Of a stretch of DNA of 64,000 bases, positions 37,232-44,386 are shown piece by piece. The stretch comes from Bradyrhizobium sp. ORS 285. Its GTDB lineage: Bacteria > Pseudomonadota > Alphaproteobacteria > Rhizobiales > Xanthobacteraceae. The translations under genes were made by a program, and so were the position numbers. Numbering within the stretch: position 1 is the first letter of the stretch; each line of letters begins with the position of its first letter. Below the pieces are notes generated by a model. It saw only the letters and a list, made by a program, of their open reading frames with translations, was not told the origin of the DNA and searched no databases. Location: positions 3,803,001-3,867,000 of the forward strand of contig NZ_LT859959.1 in assembly GCF_900176205.1 (NCBI RefSeq), read 5' to 3'.

Positions 37232-37320
37232 TGGCCAACGAATTTCGCTCAATTAAAGATTCCCGATGATGGCAATCGGTGGGCGAATTGGCGCGGCGCA
37301 ATCCGCTGCTTGACCGGAGC

Positions 37321-37346
37321 GGCGCGTTACGCTTCGCTAACGCGCC
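37321..37346. repeat. Short palindrome before the metallophosphatase
   Basis: GGCGCGTTA (37321-37329) and TAACGCGCC (37338-37346) form a perfect 9-bp stem with loop CGCTTCGC. A common dispersed element type; it lies within 40 bases of the next start codon and marks the return to high GC. Confidence 0.6.
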
Positions 37347-37383
37347 CTACGCACCGAGCCCTGGGCTCCACCTCCCCGCCCCC

Positions 37384-38151
37384 ATGCACCTCCACATCTT
37401 CTCCGATCTCCACGCCGACGTGGCCGACATCAAGCCGATCGAGGCGCTGCCCGGGGTCGATGTGGTCGTGGTCGCCGGCGATGTTGGCGAGGGGGCGGTG
37501 AACGGGTTTGCGCGGCTGCGCGAGATCGTGGCCGACGACGTGCCGATCGTCATGGTGATGGGCAACCATGAGTTCTATCACCGCACCTATCCGGAGGAGC
37601 TGAAGCTGGCGCGCGCGGAGGCGGCGCGGTTCGGCGTGCATCTCCTGGAGAACGACGCGGTCGTGCTCGCGGGCGTGCGCTTTGCCGGCTGCACGCTGTG
37701 GACCGACTATGCGATCTTCGGGCCGGGCAGCGAGGTCCACACCATGGCGGTGTGCCGCGACCGGATGAACGACCATCGCCGCATCACCTGGCGGAAGCAG
37801 CCCTGGCTACGCTTCCGCCCGCAGGAGGCGCTCGGCCTGCACCGGAGCTCCCGCACCTGGCTCACGGGTCTCCTAGAGACGCCGTTCGACGGCCCGACCG
37901 TCGTCGTCACCCACCACGCTCCCGGTTGGGGCTCCGTCGCCGAGACCTATCGCAACGACCGCGTCACCGCCGCCTACGCCTCCGATCTCTCGGCGCTGAT
38001 CCAGGCGACGCGCCTCGCGCTCTGGATCCACGGCCACATCCACACGCCCTCGGACTATTCGATCGGCACCACCCGCGTGATCTGCACCCCGCACGGCTAT
38101 GGCCGCGAGAACCCGGCCTTCGATCCGGCCCTGGTGGTTGAGGTCGCGTAG
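37384..38151 (+). CDS. Calcineurin-like metallophosphoesterase
   Basis: 255 residues from the ATG at 37384 (MHLHIFSDLHAD). All metal-binding blocks are present in order: SDLHAD, AGDVGEG, MGNHEFYH, THHAPGW and HGHIHTP. Cytosolic phosphodiesterase or phosphatase with unknown substrate. Its stop codon lies at the edge of a palindromic repeat. Confidence 0.92.
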   Translation: MHLHIFSDLHADVADIKPIEALPGVDVVVVAGDVGEGAVNGFARLREIVADDVPIVMVMGNHEFYHRTYPEELKLARAEAARFGVHLLENDAVVLAGVRFAGCTLWTDYAIFGPGSEVHTMAVCRDRMNDHRRITWRKQPWLRFRPQEALGLHRSSRTWLTGLLETPFDGPTVVVTHHAPGWGSVAETYRNDRVTAAYASDLSALIQATRLALWIHGHIHTPSDYSIGTTRVICTPHGYGRENPAFDPALVVEVA

Positions 38152-38231
38152 CCCGGATGAGCGATAGCGACATCCGGGTTCGCCTCTGACGGCAGCGATG
38201 AACCCGGATATCGCTGCGCTCATCCGGGCTA
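38149..38231. repeat. Palindromic repeat left of the toxin-antitoxin pair
   Basis: GCCCGGATGAGCGATAGCGA (from 38151) is mirrored by an arm ending CGCTCATCCGGGC at 38229, with inner ACATCCGGGTTC / GAACCCGGATAT arms. This element type recurs in Bradyrhizobium genomes and again at 38762. Confidence 0.8.
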
Positions 38232-38287
38232 CGCAGACCGATGCCGTTCCCCTTTCCCTTCCCCTGATGCGATGTTACCTTCGTCAC

Positions 38288-38500
38288 ATGACAACAGCCG
38301 AAGATCTCGAAAAAGCCATCGAGCAGCTGCCGCCGGCGGAGCTGGCGCGCTTTCGGGCGTGGTTCGAGCGGTTCGACGCGAAGCAGTTCGATGCAGCGAT
38401 CGAGCAGGACGCACAGGCCGGCAAACTGGATACCAAACTGAATGAATTGGCTGACGAGGCGCTGGCGGCGCATCGCGCCGGCCGCTCGCGCGAGCTGTGA
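38288..38500 (+). CDS. Antitoxin of a RelE/ParE-type toxin-antitoxin pair
   Basis: 70 residues from the ATG at 38288, all-helical and charged (AEDLEKAIEQLPPAELARFRAW). It resembles the small addiction-module antitoxins that use a C-terminal tail (HRAGRSREL) to mask the toxin. It overlaps the toxin gene by four bases (GTGA), which couples synthesis. Probably represses its own promoter together with the toxin. Confidence 0.78.
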   Translation: MTTAEDLEKAIEQLPPAELARFRAWFERFDAKQFDAAIEQDAQAGKLDTKLNELADEALAAHRAGRSREL

Positions 38501-38754
38501 GGCACTTTGCGTCTCCGAAGTTCTGGGCTGCCTATGAGGCGTTGCCCTCAGCCATTCGAGATCTCGCCGACACGAATTTCGAGCTGCTAAAACGCGATCC
38601 CCGTCATCCCTCCCTGCACTTCAAGAAAGTCGGGCGCTATTGGTCTGTCCGAGTCGGACTGCGCTATCGCGCGCTCGCGGCCGAAACCGGCGACGACCTG
38701 GTGTGGTTCTGGATCGGCAGCCACGCGGATTACGACAGGCTGATCAACGGCTAG
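38497..38754 (+). CDS. RelE/ParE superfamily toxin
   Basis: 85 residues from a GTG overlapping the antitoxin stop. Fold signature of the superfamily: helix LPSAIRDLADTNFELLK, then beta strands PSLHFKKVGRYWSVRVGLRYRALA and a C-terminal VWFWIGSHADYDRLI. Whether it cleaves mRNA on the ribosome or inhibits gyrase cannot be told. Its stop codon is eight bases from a second copy of the flanking palindrome. Confidence 0.85.
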   Translation: MRHFASPKFWAAYEALPSAIRDLADTNFELLKRDPRHPSLHFKKVGRYWSVRVGLRYRALAAETGDDLVWFWIGSHADYDRLING

Positions 38755-38761
38755 CGGAAGG

Positions 38762-38874
38762 CGGATGAGCGATAGCGACATCCGGGTTCCTTACTGCTGC
38801 GGCGGAGACCCCGGATATCGCGTCCGCCTTCGCCCGTTGGGCTTCGGCGGACAAGTCGCTCATCGGGCTGCACG
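38762..38874. repeat. Palindromic repeat right of the toxin-antitoxin pair
   Basis: GCGGATGAGCGATAGCGACA copies the arm at 38152 and is answered by an imperfect reverse arm ending near 38871 (CGCTCATCGGGCT). With the copy at 38149 it brackets the toxin-antitoxin genes. Confidence 0.72.
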
Positions 38875-38883
38875 GGTGCTACG

Positions 38884-39005
38884 TAGGGTGGGCAAAGAGG
38901 CGCACGCGGCAACGCCGCGTCGCATTGTGCCCACCGTGTCGCGGGTGGTGACAATGGTGGGCACGCGCCGCCATGCGGCGGTGCTTTGTCCACCCCACGG
39001 CACGA
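38884..39005. repeat. Dispersed GTGGGCA-type palindromic element
   Basis: GTAGGGTGGGCAAAGAGGCG with a reverse arm ending TTTGTCCACCCCACGG, and an internal GTGCCCACC / GGTGGGCACG pair. Related copies lie at 39877-39917 and 43646-43763, so at least three occur in this window. Confidence 0.75.
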
Positions 39006-39035
39006 TCCAAGCCGCGCCGAGCAAACATACACACG

Positions 39036-39350
39036 TCACAGATCGACCCTGATCTCGGCTGCGTCAGGGTTCTTTGGTTCGCCGTATCGCTTGACCACGA
39101 AGCCGCCGCGCGTCACCGGGGCCGCCTTCAGGAAAGGCGCGATGACACCGAACAGTTGATCCGCGTCGGCACCGTACATGAAGAGGACGCAGCGTCCGCC
39201 GCCGAACTCGTCGCCATCGAATTCACCTACGCCGTGGTGATCGATCGCCTGCTGCAGCTCTGCTGCGAGATCCGCGATCTCGGCACATTCGCGCTCGGAC
39301 CCGAATTCACCTTCTCGCAGCCGAATATACACTAAGACCGCCTGCTCCAT
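39036..39350 (-). CDS. Hypothetical protein
   Basis: 104 residues from the ATG at 39350, acidic, beta-alpha-beta-like (EQAVLVYIRLREGEFGS; CVLFMYGADADQLFGVIAPFLK). The pattern resembles small cytosolic proteins that compare or buffer a ligand, but no family was recognised. It lies just downstream of the decayed toxin gene on the same strand and may once have shared its transcript. Confidence 0.68.
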   Translation of the reverse strand: MEQAVLVYIRLREGEFGSERECAEIADLAAELQQAIDHHGVGEFDGDEFGGGRCVLFMYGADADQLFGVIAPFLKAAPVTRGGFVVKRYGEPKNPDAAEIRVDL

Positions 39351-39540
39351 TTGCGCTTCCAATTCATATGCCCGGACAAGCAGTAGCACGCGTCGGGCGC
39401 GCAGGCGAACCGCACGAGGTTCCAGTCCTGCCAACCGCTCTTCCCGAGATGGGTGACGTAATCCGCCTCATAGCCGAGGCCTTCGCGACTCCCACCAAGG
39501 CGCCGCTCAGACACTCGTCAATCAGGAAGCGCTCGCTCAA
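39332..39540 (-). pseudogene. Decayed DUF5615 (PIN-like) toxin gene
   Basis: The toxin start SERFLIDECLSGALVGVAKAS is read in one frame from a TTG at about 39540, then the homology continues in another frame as GYEADYVTHLGKSGWQDWNLV (about 39478 to 39416). So a one-base frameshift lies near 39478, and the C-terminal third is lost. DUF5615 proteins are PIN-fold toxins paired with DUF433 antitoxins; this one cannot be made whole. Confidence 0.72.
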
Positions 39541-39789
39541 CGTCCGGCTGCCGCCTCCTCTGACGTCCGCCATTCGGCTCCATACGTGGCCTCCGCCCAG
39601 CGGATCACCGCGTCGATTCCGTCGATCGGGAGGCTCGGATAGTCGGCGAAGATGTCGTGCGCCGGATAGCCGGCGCGCAGATAGGCCAGGATGGTTTCGG
39701 CAGGCGCGGGTGCCGCGGACCACCGGGTCACCACTCATCACCGTGGGATCACGCACGACTTCGGCTCTGACGGCGACCTTGATGGTCAT
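39537..39789 (-). pseudogene. Decayed DUF433 antitoxin gene
   Basis: Starts well at 39789 (TIKVAVRAEVVRDPTVMSGDP, VVRGTR), shifts frame near 39705, then continues as PAETILAYLRAGYPAHDIFA and on to the stop at 39537. One lost base near 39701-39712 explains it. The stop overlaps the following toxin start, the normal DUF433-DUF5615 order. Confidence 0.75.
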
Positions 39790-39876
39790 GGCTACGTTCC
39801 TCTTCCGCAGCTGTCATCGTAGCGCGATCCGGGTGCGGAGGCGAGGCGGGAGTTCGCGGTCGTAAAGAGGCTGCAT

Positions 39877-39917
39877 GGTGGGCACGCGCCGCCATGCGGC
39901 GCTTTGCCCACCCTACC
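39877..39917. repeat. Dispersed GTGGGCA-type palindromic element, short copy
   Basis: GGTGGGCACGCGCCGCCATG followed by CGGCGCTTTGCCCACCCTACC; same family as at 38884 and 43646. Confidence 0.7.
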
Positions 39918-39923
39918 CTTTCC

Positions 39924-41465
39924 CTACTTAAAGCACACCGACTTGTCGTTCGGATCGAACGAATTCCCCGGCATCGGCCGCAGCGGGGTCAGCTTGGGGT
40001 TGGCATTCGTCAGCCGCTTCGAATAGGCCCCCAGCGCGGCGTTCATCGTGTTCAGGCGGTCCTGCGCGTCGGTGCGTTGCAGCGGCAGGGTGATCACACC
40101 GGAATTGTAGACCTCCGCGCGCGACCATTGCTGGCCCTGCACGATGCGGCCGATCAGGCGCGATTTCAGGTCGGCGGCGCTGTCGCCGGCGGCGCTCTTG
40201 CCCCCGACGACGTTGGGCGGCAGCAGGCTCGGATTGACGATCCAGCCGCGCGGCTTGGCGACGTTGTTGCCGAACAGGATCAGCTCGTCGAGCGTGTTGT
40301 TCAGCGCCACGTAGTCGCGCAGCGGCAGGCTGGTGTCGCCAGTGCCGGTCTCCTGGACGTGGCTCGCCAGATGCGGCCCCGTCGCGCAATAGGTGCCGAA
40401 CACCAGATTGATGCTGCCGGAGCTCATGAACATGTAGCTGCCGACATCCGAGCCGCCCGGCGGCGACGGCGCATCGTCGCCGCAGAAGGTGCCGTGCGAG
40501 GAGGCATCCTGGAGGGAGTGCAGATAGAGCCCGATGCGGGCGATCTGCACCGGCACCGGCGGCTTCCGGGGATCGTCGAACAGCACGCCGGTGGTCTTGG
40601 TCTTGTCGTCCAGCCAGGACTTCAGCTGGGTGTAGTCGACCGTGCCGCTGCTGTTGTCGAGCACCTTCGGCCCCGAGGTGATGTTGATCGCCGGCCCGAG
40701 CGCATAGTTCTCCAGCAGCGGCACCTTGCCGCTGATCGGAACGTTCGCCAGGCATTTCGGACCGCTGAAGTTCGAGGAGCCGTTCGGCACCGTGTATCCC
40801 GCGGTGCATAGCAGGCCCGGCGCCTCGTCGGGCTTCATGGCCCATTGCCGGAGGTCGTACAGCGTCCCCTGATAGACGTCATCGATGGTGATGGGATAGC
40901 CGGGCGGCGGATAGTGAAATGGATACACCGCCTGAACACCGCTGGCGCCGTGCACATCGGTGCCCTGCCCGTTCGGCGAGAAGTTCAGGAGATAATGATA
41001 GAGCGGGCCGTCCGTGGTGTTGTTGGTGCGCTTGAAGCCGTTGAACGCGGCCGTGATGTAGCCGGCGCCCGAATTGCTCGAGCTCGCCTGCACGCCGCAC
41101 TGATCGATCGGGAGGTACTGCCCATAGTCGGAGTTCTCATTGTAGGCGGCGATCCAATACGCGACGTCGGCGCGATAGCCGAGCGCTTGCGCGATGAAAT
41201 AGGTGGAATCGGCATGGATCATGCTGCGGCCCGACGGGATGAGCGCGAACTGCACCGCCTCGAGCAGACAGCCCCGGTTCAGCGCCTCCGCCGGATCCTT
41301 GCAGGCGCTGGCCGGCGCCAGACAATTCCTTAGGCCCTCGCCAGCGCGATGGACGCAGATATCCTCCAGGAACGCGCGCGCGGGGCGTGGCGTGGTCAGT
41401 CCCCAGCCGAGCACGGCTGATCCTACGACAATGGAGAAGGTCGAAACGGCAAGGCCCATGCGCAT
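39924..41465 (-). CDS. Large exported protein, possibly metal-dependent phospholipase/nuclease-like
   Basis: 513 residues from the ATG at 41465. Signal peptide about 1-31 (ending RPARA-F). The mature protein is rich in Asn/Ser/Gly with scattered cysteines that could form disulfides. Histidine/aspartate clusters (HADSTYFIAQALGY, LHSLQDASSHGTFCGDDA and HLASHVQETG) are spaced as in zinc-dependent phospholipase C / S1-P1 nuclease folds, which bind three metals with His and Asp. That likeness is my inference; no family was firmly recognised. Single gene, secreted or periplasmic. Confidence 0.62.
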   Translation of the reverse strand: MRMGLAVSTFSIVVGSAVLGWGLTTPRPARAFLEDICVHRAGEGLRNCLAPASACKDPAEALNRGCLLEAVQFALIPSGRSMIHADSTYFIAQALGYRADVAYWIAAYNENSDYGQYLPIDQCGVQASSSNSGAGYITAAFNGFKRTNNTTDGPLYHYLLNFSPNGQGTDVHGASGVQAVYPFHYPPPGYPITIDDVYQGTLYDLRQWAMKPDEAPGLLCTAGYTVPNGSSNFSGPKCLANVPISGKVPLLENYALGPAINITSGPKVLDNSSGTVDYTQLKSWLDDKTKTTGVLFDDPRKPPVPVQIARIGLYLHSLQDASSHGTFCGDDAPSPPGGSDVGSYMFMSSGSINLVFGTYCATGPHLASHVQETGTGDTSLPLRDYVALNNTLDELILFGNNVAKPRGWIVNPSLLPPNVVGGKSAAGDSAADLKSRLIGRIVQGQQWSRAEVYNSGVITLPLQRTDAQDRLNTMNAALGAYSKRLTNANPKLTPLRPMPGNSFDPNDKSVCFK

Positions 41466-41846
41466 GAAAAACTCCTTGGTGAATCGAAATCGGGTCGGCG
41501 CGGCAAACGGCATCTCTTAAATATGAGCGTTGGAGACGCTGCGTCGGCCTCATGCATGAAGATTCGGCAGGCGGATTTGACCCCATATCAAATGACTAAT
41601 CAACCTGAAGTTGTCTGCGTATATGATCGGATCTTCCTCTCCATCGTTGCGAGCTACGTGGAGAATGCGGCGGTAGCGTCGATCGCAAGGGCCGACGCAT
41701 TACACACCGCGCCATCGTTCCATCCTGCCGCCGCCGATCATCATCGCGCGAGCAAGGATTGATCCGGCGCACAGCCGTCCTACGTCAGGCCGAGGGCCGC
41801 CACGCTGTGCGGCCATCGCAAGTTCCAGATCGCCGTGAGCTTCAAC

Positions 41847-42992
41847 ATGACCGCACCGCCCTCGACACGCGCATCGATCGCCAAAAGCCCGGCCGTGATC
41901 CGGATCGACCGCTTCGCCGCGGCGCGCGAGGTGCTGCGCTCGGGCGATGTCCGGCAGGCCGGCTTCAATGCGGAGCTGGTGCATCGCTTCATCGGCCCGC
42001 GCCACGCCCCGGTGCTGTACCAGGACGGCGAGCCGCATCAGAAGCAGCGCAGCGCCACCGCGCGGTTCTTCACGCCGCGCGTGGTGGCGACGCGCTATTG
42101 TCAGCTGATGGAGACGACCAGCCGCAATCTCGTGGCGCAGTTTTGCCAGACGCGCCGCGCCCGCCTCGACGATCTGAGCCTGACGCTCGCGGTTGCCGTG
42201 GCCGCCGACATCATCGGGCTGACGAACAGTCCGCGCGACGCGATGGCCGCCCGGCTGAACCGCTTCTTCACGGCTCCCTCGGGCCAAGGCTCGCTCGTGA
42301 CGCTACGCAACGCCATCTTCGGCCAGCTCCGTACCCTCGCCTTCTATTGGTTCGACGTGCGCCCGGCCATCCGCGCCCGCCGCCGTCAGCCGCGCGAGGA
42401 CGTCGTCTCGCATCTGATCGCCGAGGGCTATTCCAACCGCGAGATCCTGACCGAATGCCTCACCTATGGCGCCGCCGGCATGGCGACCACGCGCGAGTTC
42501 ATCGTGATGGCGGCCTTGCGCCTGTTCGACGACGATGCTCTGCGCGCGCGCTTCCTCGCCGCCGACGAGCCACAGCGCCTGACCCTTCTCGAGGAGGTGC
42601 TACGGCTCGAGCCGGTTGTGTCCGTGCTGAAGCGCCGCACGGCATGCCCGATGACGCTGCACACGGATGCGGGCGCGACGACGATCCCGGCCCGCAGCCT
42701 GGTGGAGATCGATGTCGGCGCCGCCAACCGCGACGAAGCCGCCGCCGGCGCCTGCCCGCATCAGCTCGATCCGGACCGCACGCGCCCCGCCAAAGGCTCC
42801 GCCAGCCTGATGAGCTTCGGCGACGGCCCCCACCGCTGCCCCGGCGCGGCGGTGGCGCTGCACGAGGCCGCGATCTTCCTCGATCAGCTGATGCGCGTTC
42901 CAGGCCTGCGCCTGGAGCGGCGGCCGACCAAGACCATCAACCCGGTGAGCGGCGGCTATGAGCTACGCGATGCGGTGATCGTGGTGGAGTGA
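41847..42992 (+). CDS. Cytochrome P450
   Basis: 381 residues from the ATG at 41847 (an upstream in-frame GTG at 41835 adds four). The haem loop FGDGPHRCPGA has thiolate ligand Cys331. The ExxR helix is in EEVLRLEP (Glu-x-x-Arg). The I-helix reads AAGMATTREF, with Ala in place of the usual acidic residue before the threonines. Soluble class I type that would need ferredoxin and reductase from elsewhere; substrate unknown. It stands alone. Confidence 0.92.
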   Translation: MTAPPSTRASIAKSPAVIRIDRFAAAREVLRSGDVRQAGFNAELVHRFIGPRHAPVLYQDGEPHQKQRSATARFFTPRVVATRYCQLMETTSRNLVAQFCQTRRARLDDLSLTLAVAVAADIIGLTNSPRDAMAARLNRFFTAPSGQGSLVTLRNAIFGQLRTLAFYWFDVRPAIRARRRQPREDVVSHLIAEGYSNREILTECLTYGAAGMATTREFIVMAALRLFDDDALRARFLAADEPQRLTLLEEVLRLEPVVSVLKRRTACPMTLHTDAGATTIPARSLVEIDVGAANRDEAAAGACPHQLDPDRTRPAKGSASLMSFGDGPHRCPGAAVALHEAAIFLDQLMRVPGLRLERRPTKTINPVSGGYELRDAVIVVE

Positions 42993-43339
42993 GCCGATGG
43001 TGTACTATCAAGTCATCATCTCGGGAAGCTAATGAGCAACGAACCGCGCTGCCAATAAATGCGCCCTCTCCCCTTGCGGGAGAGGGCATGTAGGACAGTG
43101 CGACAAGCTCGCTTGGGTGAGGGGTATCTCTCCACAAGTCTCACTCGCGGAGAGATACCCCTCACCCCACCGCGTATGAGGATGCGCCGGCGATGCCCTC
43201 TCCCGCAAGGGGAGAGGGCGCATTCATGGGCAGCAGTGGGTTGGCGCTATGAGCAAGCCACTGGAGACCCCAGACATTGCGTCGTTCATCCGAGCTACAA
43301 TTCTCGCGGCCTAAGGACAACGCTGACCAGGCTTAGCCC
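42993..43339. other. Gene-free region holding a long palindrome
   Basis: No coding frame supported between the P450 and DUF2171 genes; most of the space is the inverted repeat at 43057-43225. Confidence 0.6.
43057..43225. repeat. Nested inverted repeat of about 168 bp
   Basis: The outer arm ATGCGCCCTCTCCCCTTGCG (from 43059) is mirrored by CGCAAGGGGAGAGGGCGCAT (ending 43223). An inner arm, GGTGAGGGGTATCTCTCC, ending near 43132, mirrors GGAGAGATACCCCTCACCC after 43157. The RNA would form a very long stem; the element resembles a non-autonomous mobile palindrome of rhizobia. Confidence 0.85.
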
Positions 43340-43573
43340 CTACTTCTCCTCCTCCATCGTCACCGCCACGGCGCCCACCGCCGACAGCCGCACCTTGTCG
43401 CCCTCGACGTCGGCGATCAGGCCCTTGTCGATGAAGTGATGATGGCCCTTGTGGCTGCCTTCGCCGCTGTCCTTCTTGGTCAGCTTGATGCGGTTGCCGT
43501 CGACGCGGTCGACCGTGCCGACATGCACGCCGTCGGCGCCGATGACTTCCATGTGTTCCTTGATGTCCAGCAT
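43340..43573 (-). CDS. DUF2171 family protein
   Basis: 77 residues from the ATG at 43573 (MLDIKEHMEVIGADGVHVGTV). Small PRC-barrel-like beta protein: VGTVDRVDGNRIKLTKKDSG, then HKGHHHFIDKGLI. DUF2171 proteins are often induced in stress or stationary phase; function unknown. A one-base variant of the EcfG promoter lies 37 bases upstream. The GTGGGCA-type repeat lies further upstream. Confidence 0.87.
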   Translation of the reverse strand: MLDIKEHMEVIGADGVHVGTVDRVDGNRIKLTKKDSGEGSHKGHHHFIDKGLIADVEGDKVRLSAVGAVAVTMEEEK

Positions 43574-43609
43574 GACGAGTTGCTCCGTGGTTGATGTGAG
43601 AGCTGCGTC

Positions 43610-43634
43610 AACCGGCGTGTGAGACAAGGGTTCC
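43610..43634 (-). promoter_or_regulatory. Probable EcfG-type promoter, one-base variant, minus strand
   Basis: On the minus strand GGAAC (43634-43630), 16 bases, GGTT (43613-43610): eight of nine consensus bases, 37 bases before the DUF2171 start. Confidence 0.45.
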
Positions 43635-43645
43635 GGAGCCGTCGG

Positions 43646-43763
43646 GTGGGCAAAGGCGCGCCCAACCCGGGGCCGTATGGCGCGCCGTGCCCACCGCCCG
43701 CACCCAGCGGCGCCGATGGTGGGCACGCGTCGCCTCCGGCGCCGCTTTGCCCACCCTACGGCA
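43646..43763. repeat. Dispersed GTGGGCA-type palindromic element
   Basis: GTGGGCAAAGGCGCGCCCAA with internal GTGCCCACCG, and GGTGGGCACGCGTCGC with the closing GCTTTGCCCACCCTACGG. Two copies of the family seem to be fused here. Confidence 0.75.
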
Positions 43764-44386
43764 GTCTCGTTCGACGCGCGACCGGAGCATCACACGACTC
43801 CGAGACTTCCGACAAAAATAATCATCTTGCTATTTTTCGGAATTCGTGCTTTTCTCCCGCCATCCCGGCCCGCGAGAGGGGCGCTTCGCGATCGTCACGA
43901 GACGTGGGGCCGGTGATGCGGTGGCTGTGAGTTTGCTGCAGCGGGCTGATGCTCGCCGACGAACGGCAGGCTTGCTGACGTGAAGACGCGTGGTCCTGGC
44001 GCCCCGACGCTGGCGTCAAGCTTTCTGGTCATGATGATCCGGGGAGCGACGGTGGCTACCAAGCCGGACACCGGGGAGATCGCGACATAAGCGTGAAAAC
44101 CATCGCGCGGGGAATGCCGGGTGATCTCGGCTGAACCTGTGGTGACTGCCGCCTGCTTTTTTTGCTGCAGGCGGGCCATGGGTGCGGCCAGCGCCCGGCA
44201 TTCCCCGCGCCCTCTCTCCTTGGGGGGCCGCTGATGAGCAGCACTCGGGCGCATCCATGCGCCGCGGGATCGCTCTCGCGCATCCGCTCGCAGCGAGATC
44301 TGCTCGGCCCGCTGTTTGACACTCGTTCAGTGCATGCGCTGCCGACGACGCGCGCTCGCGTCGTGGCGACCAGCGACTCCTGGGCC
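43764..44386. other. Gene-free region resembling a dispersed non-coding repeat
   Basis: About 620 bases with open but unconvincing frames on both strands. The part at about 43940-44340 reads like a sequence I have met repeatedly as spurious short ORFs in Bradyrhizobium genomes, so it is probably a dispersed repeat rather than a gene. No transposase is present. Confidence 0.4.

Noticed and set aside
41523..41762. 79-residue frame between the exported protein and P450 genes
   Set aside because: No ribosome site, no domain pattern, Ala/Ser-rich; the P450 starts just after. It is probably the divergent promoter region.
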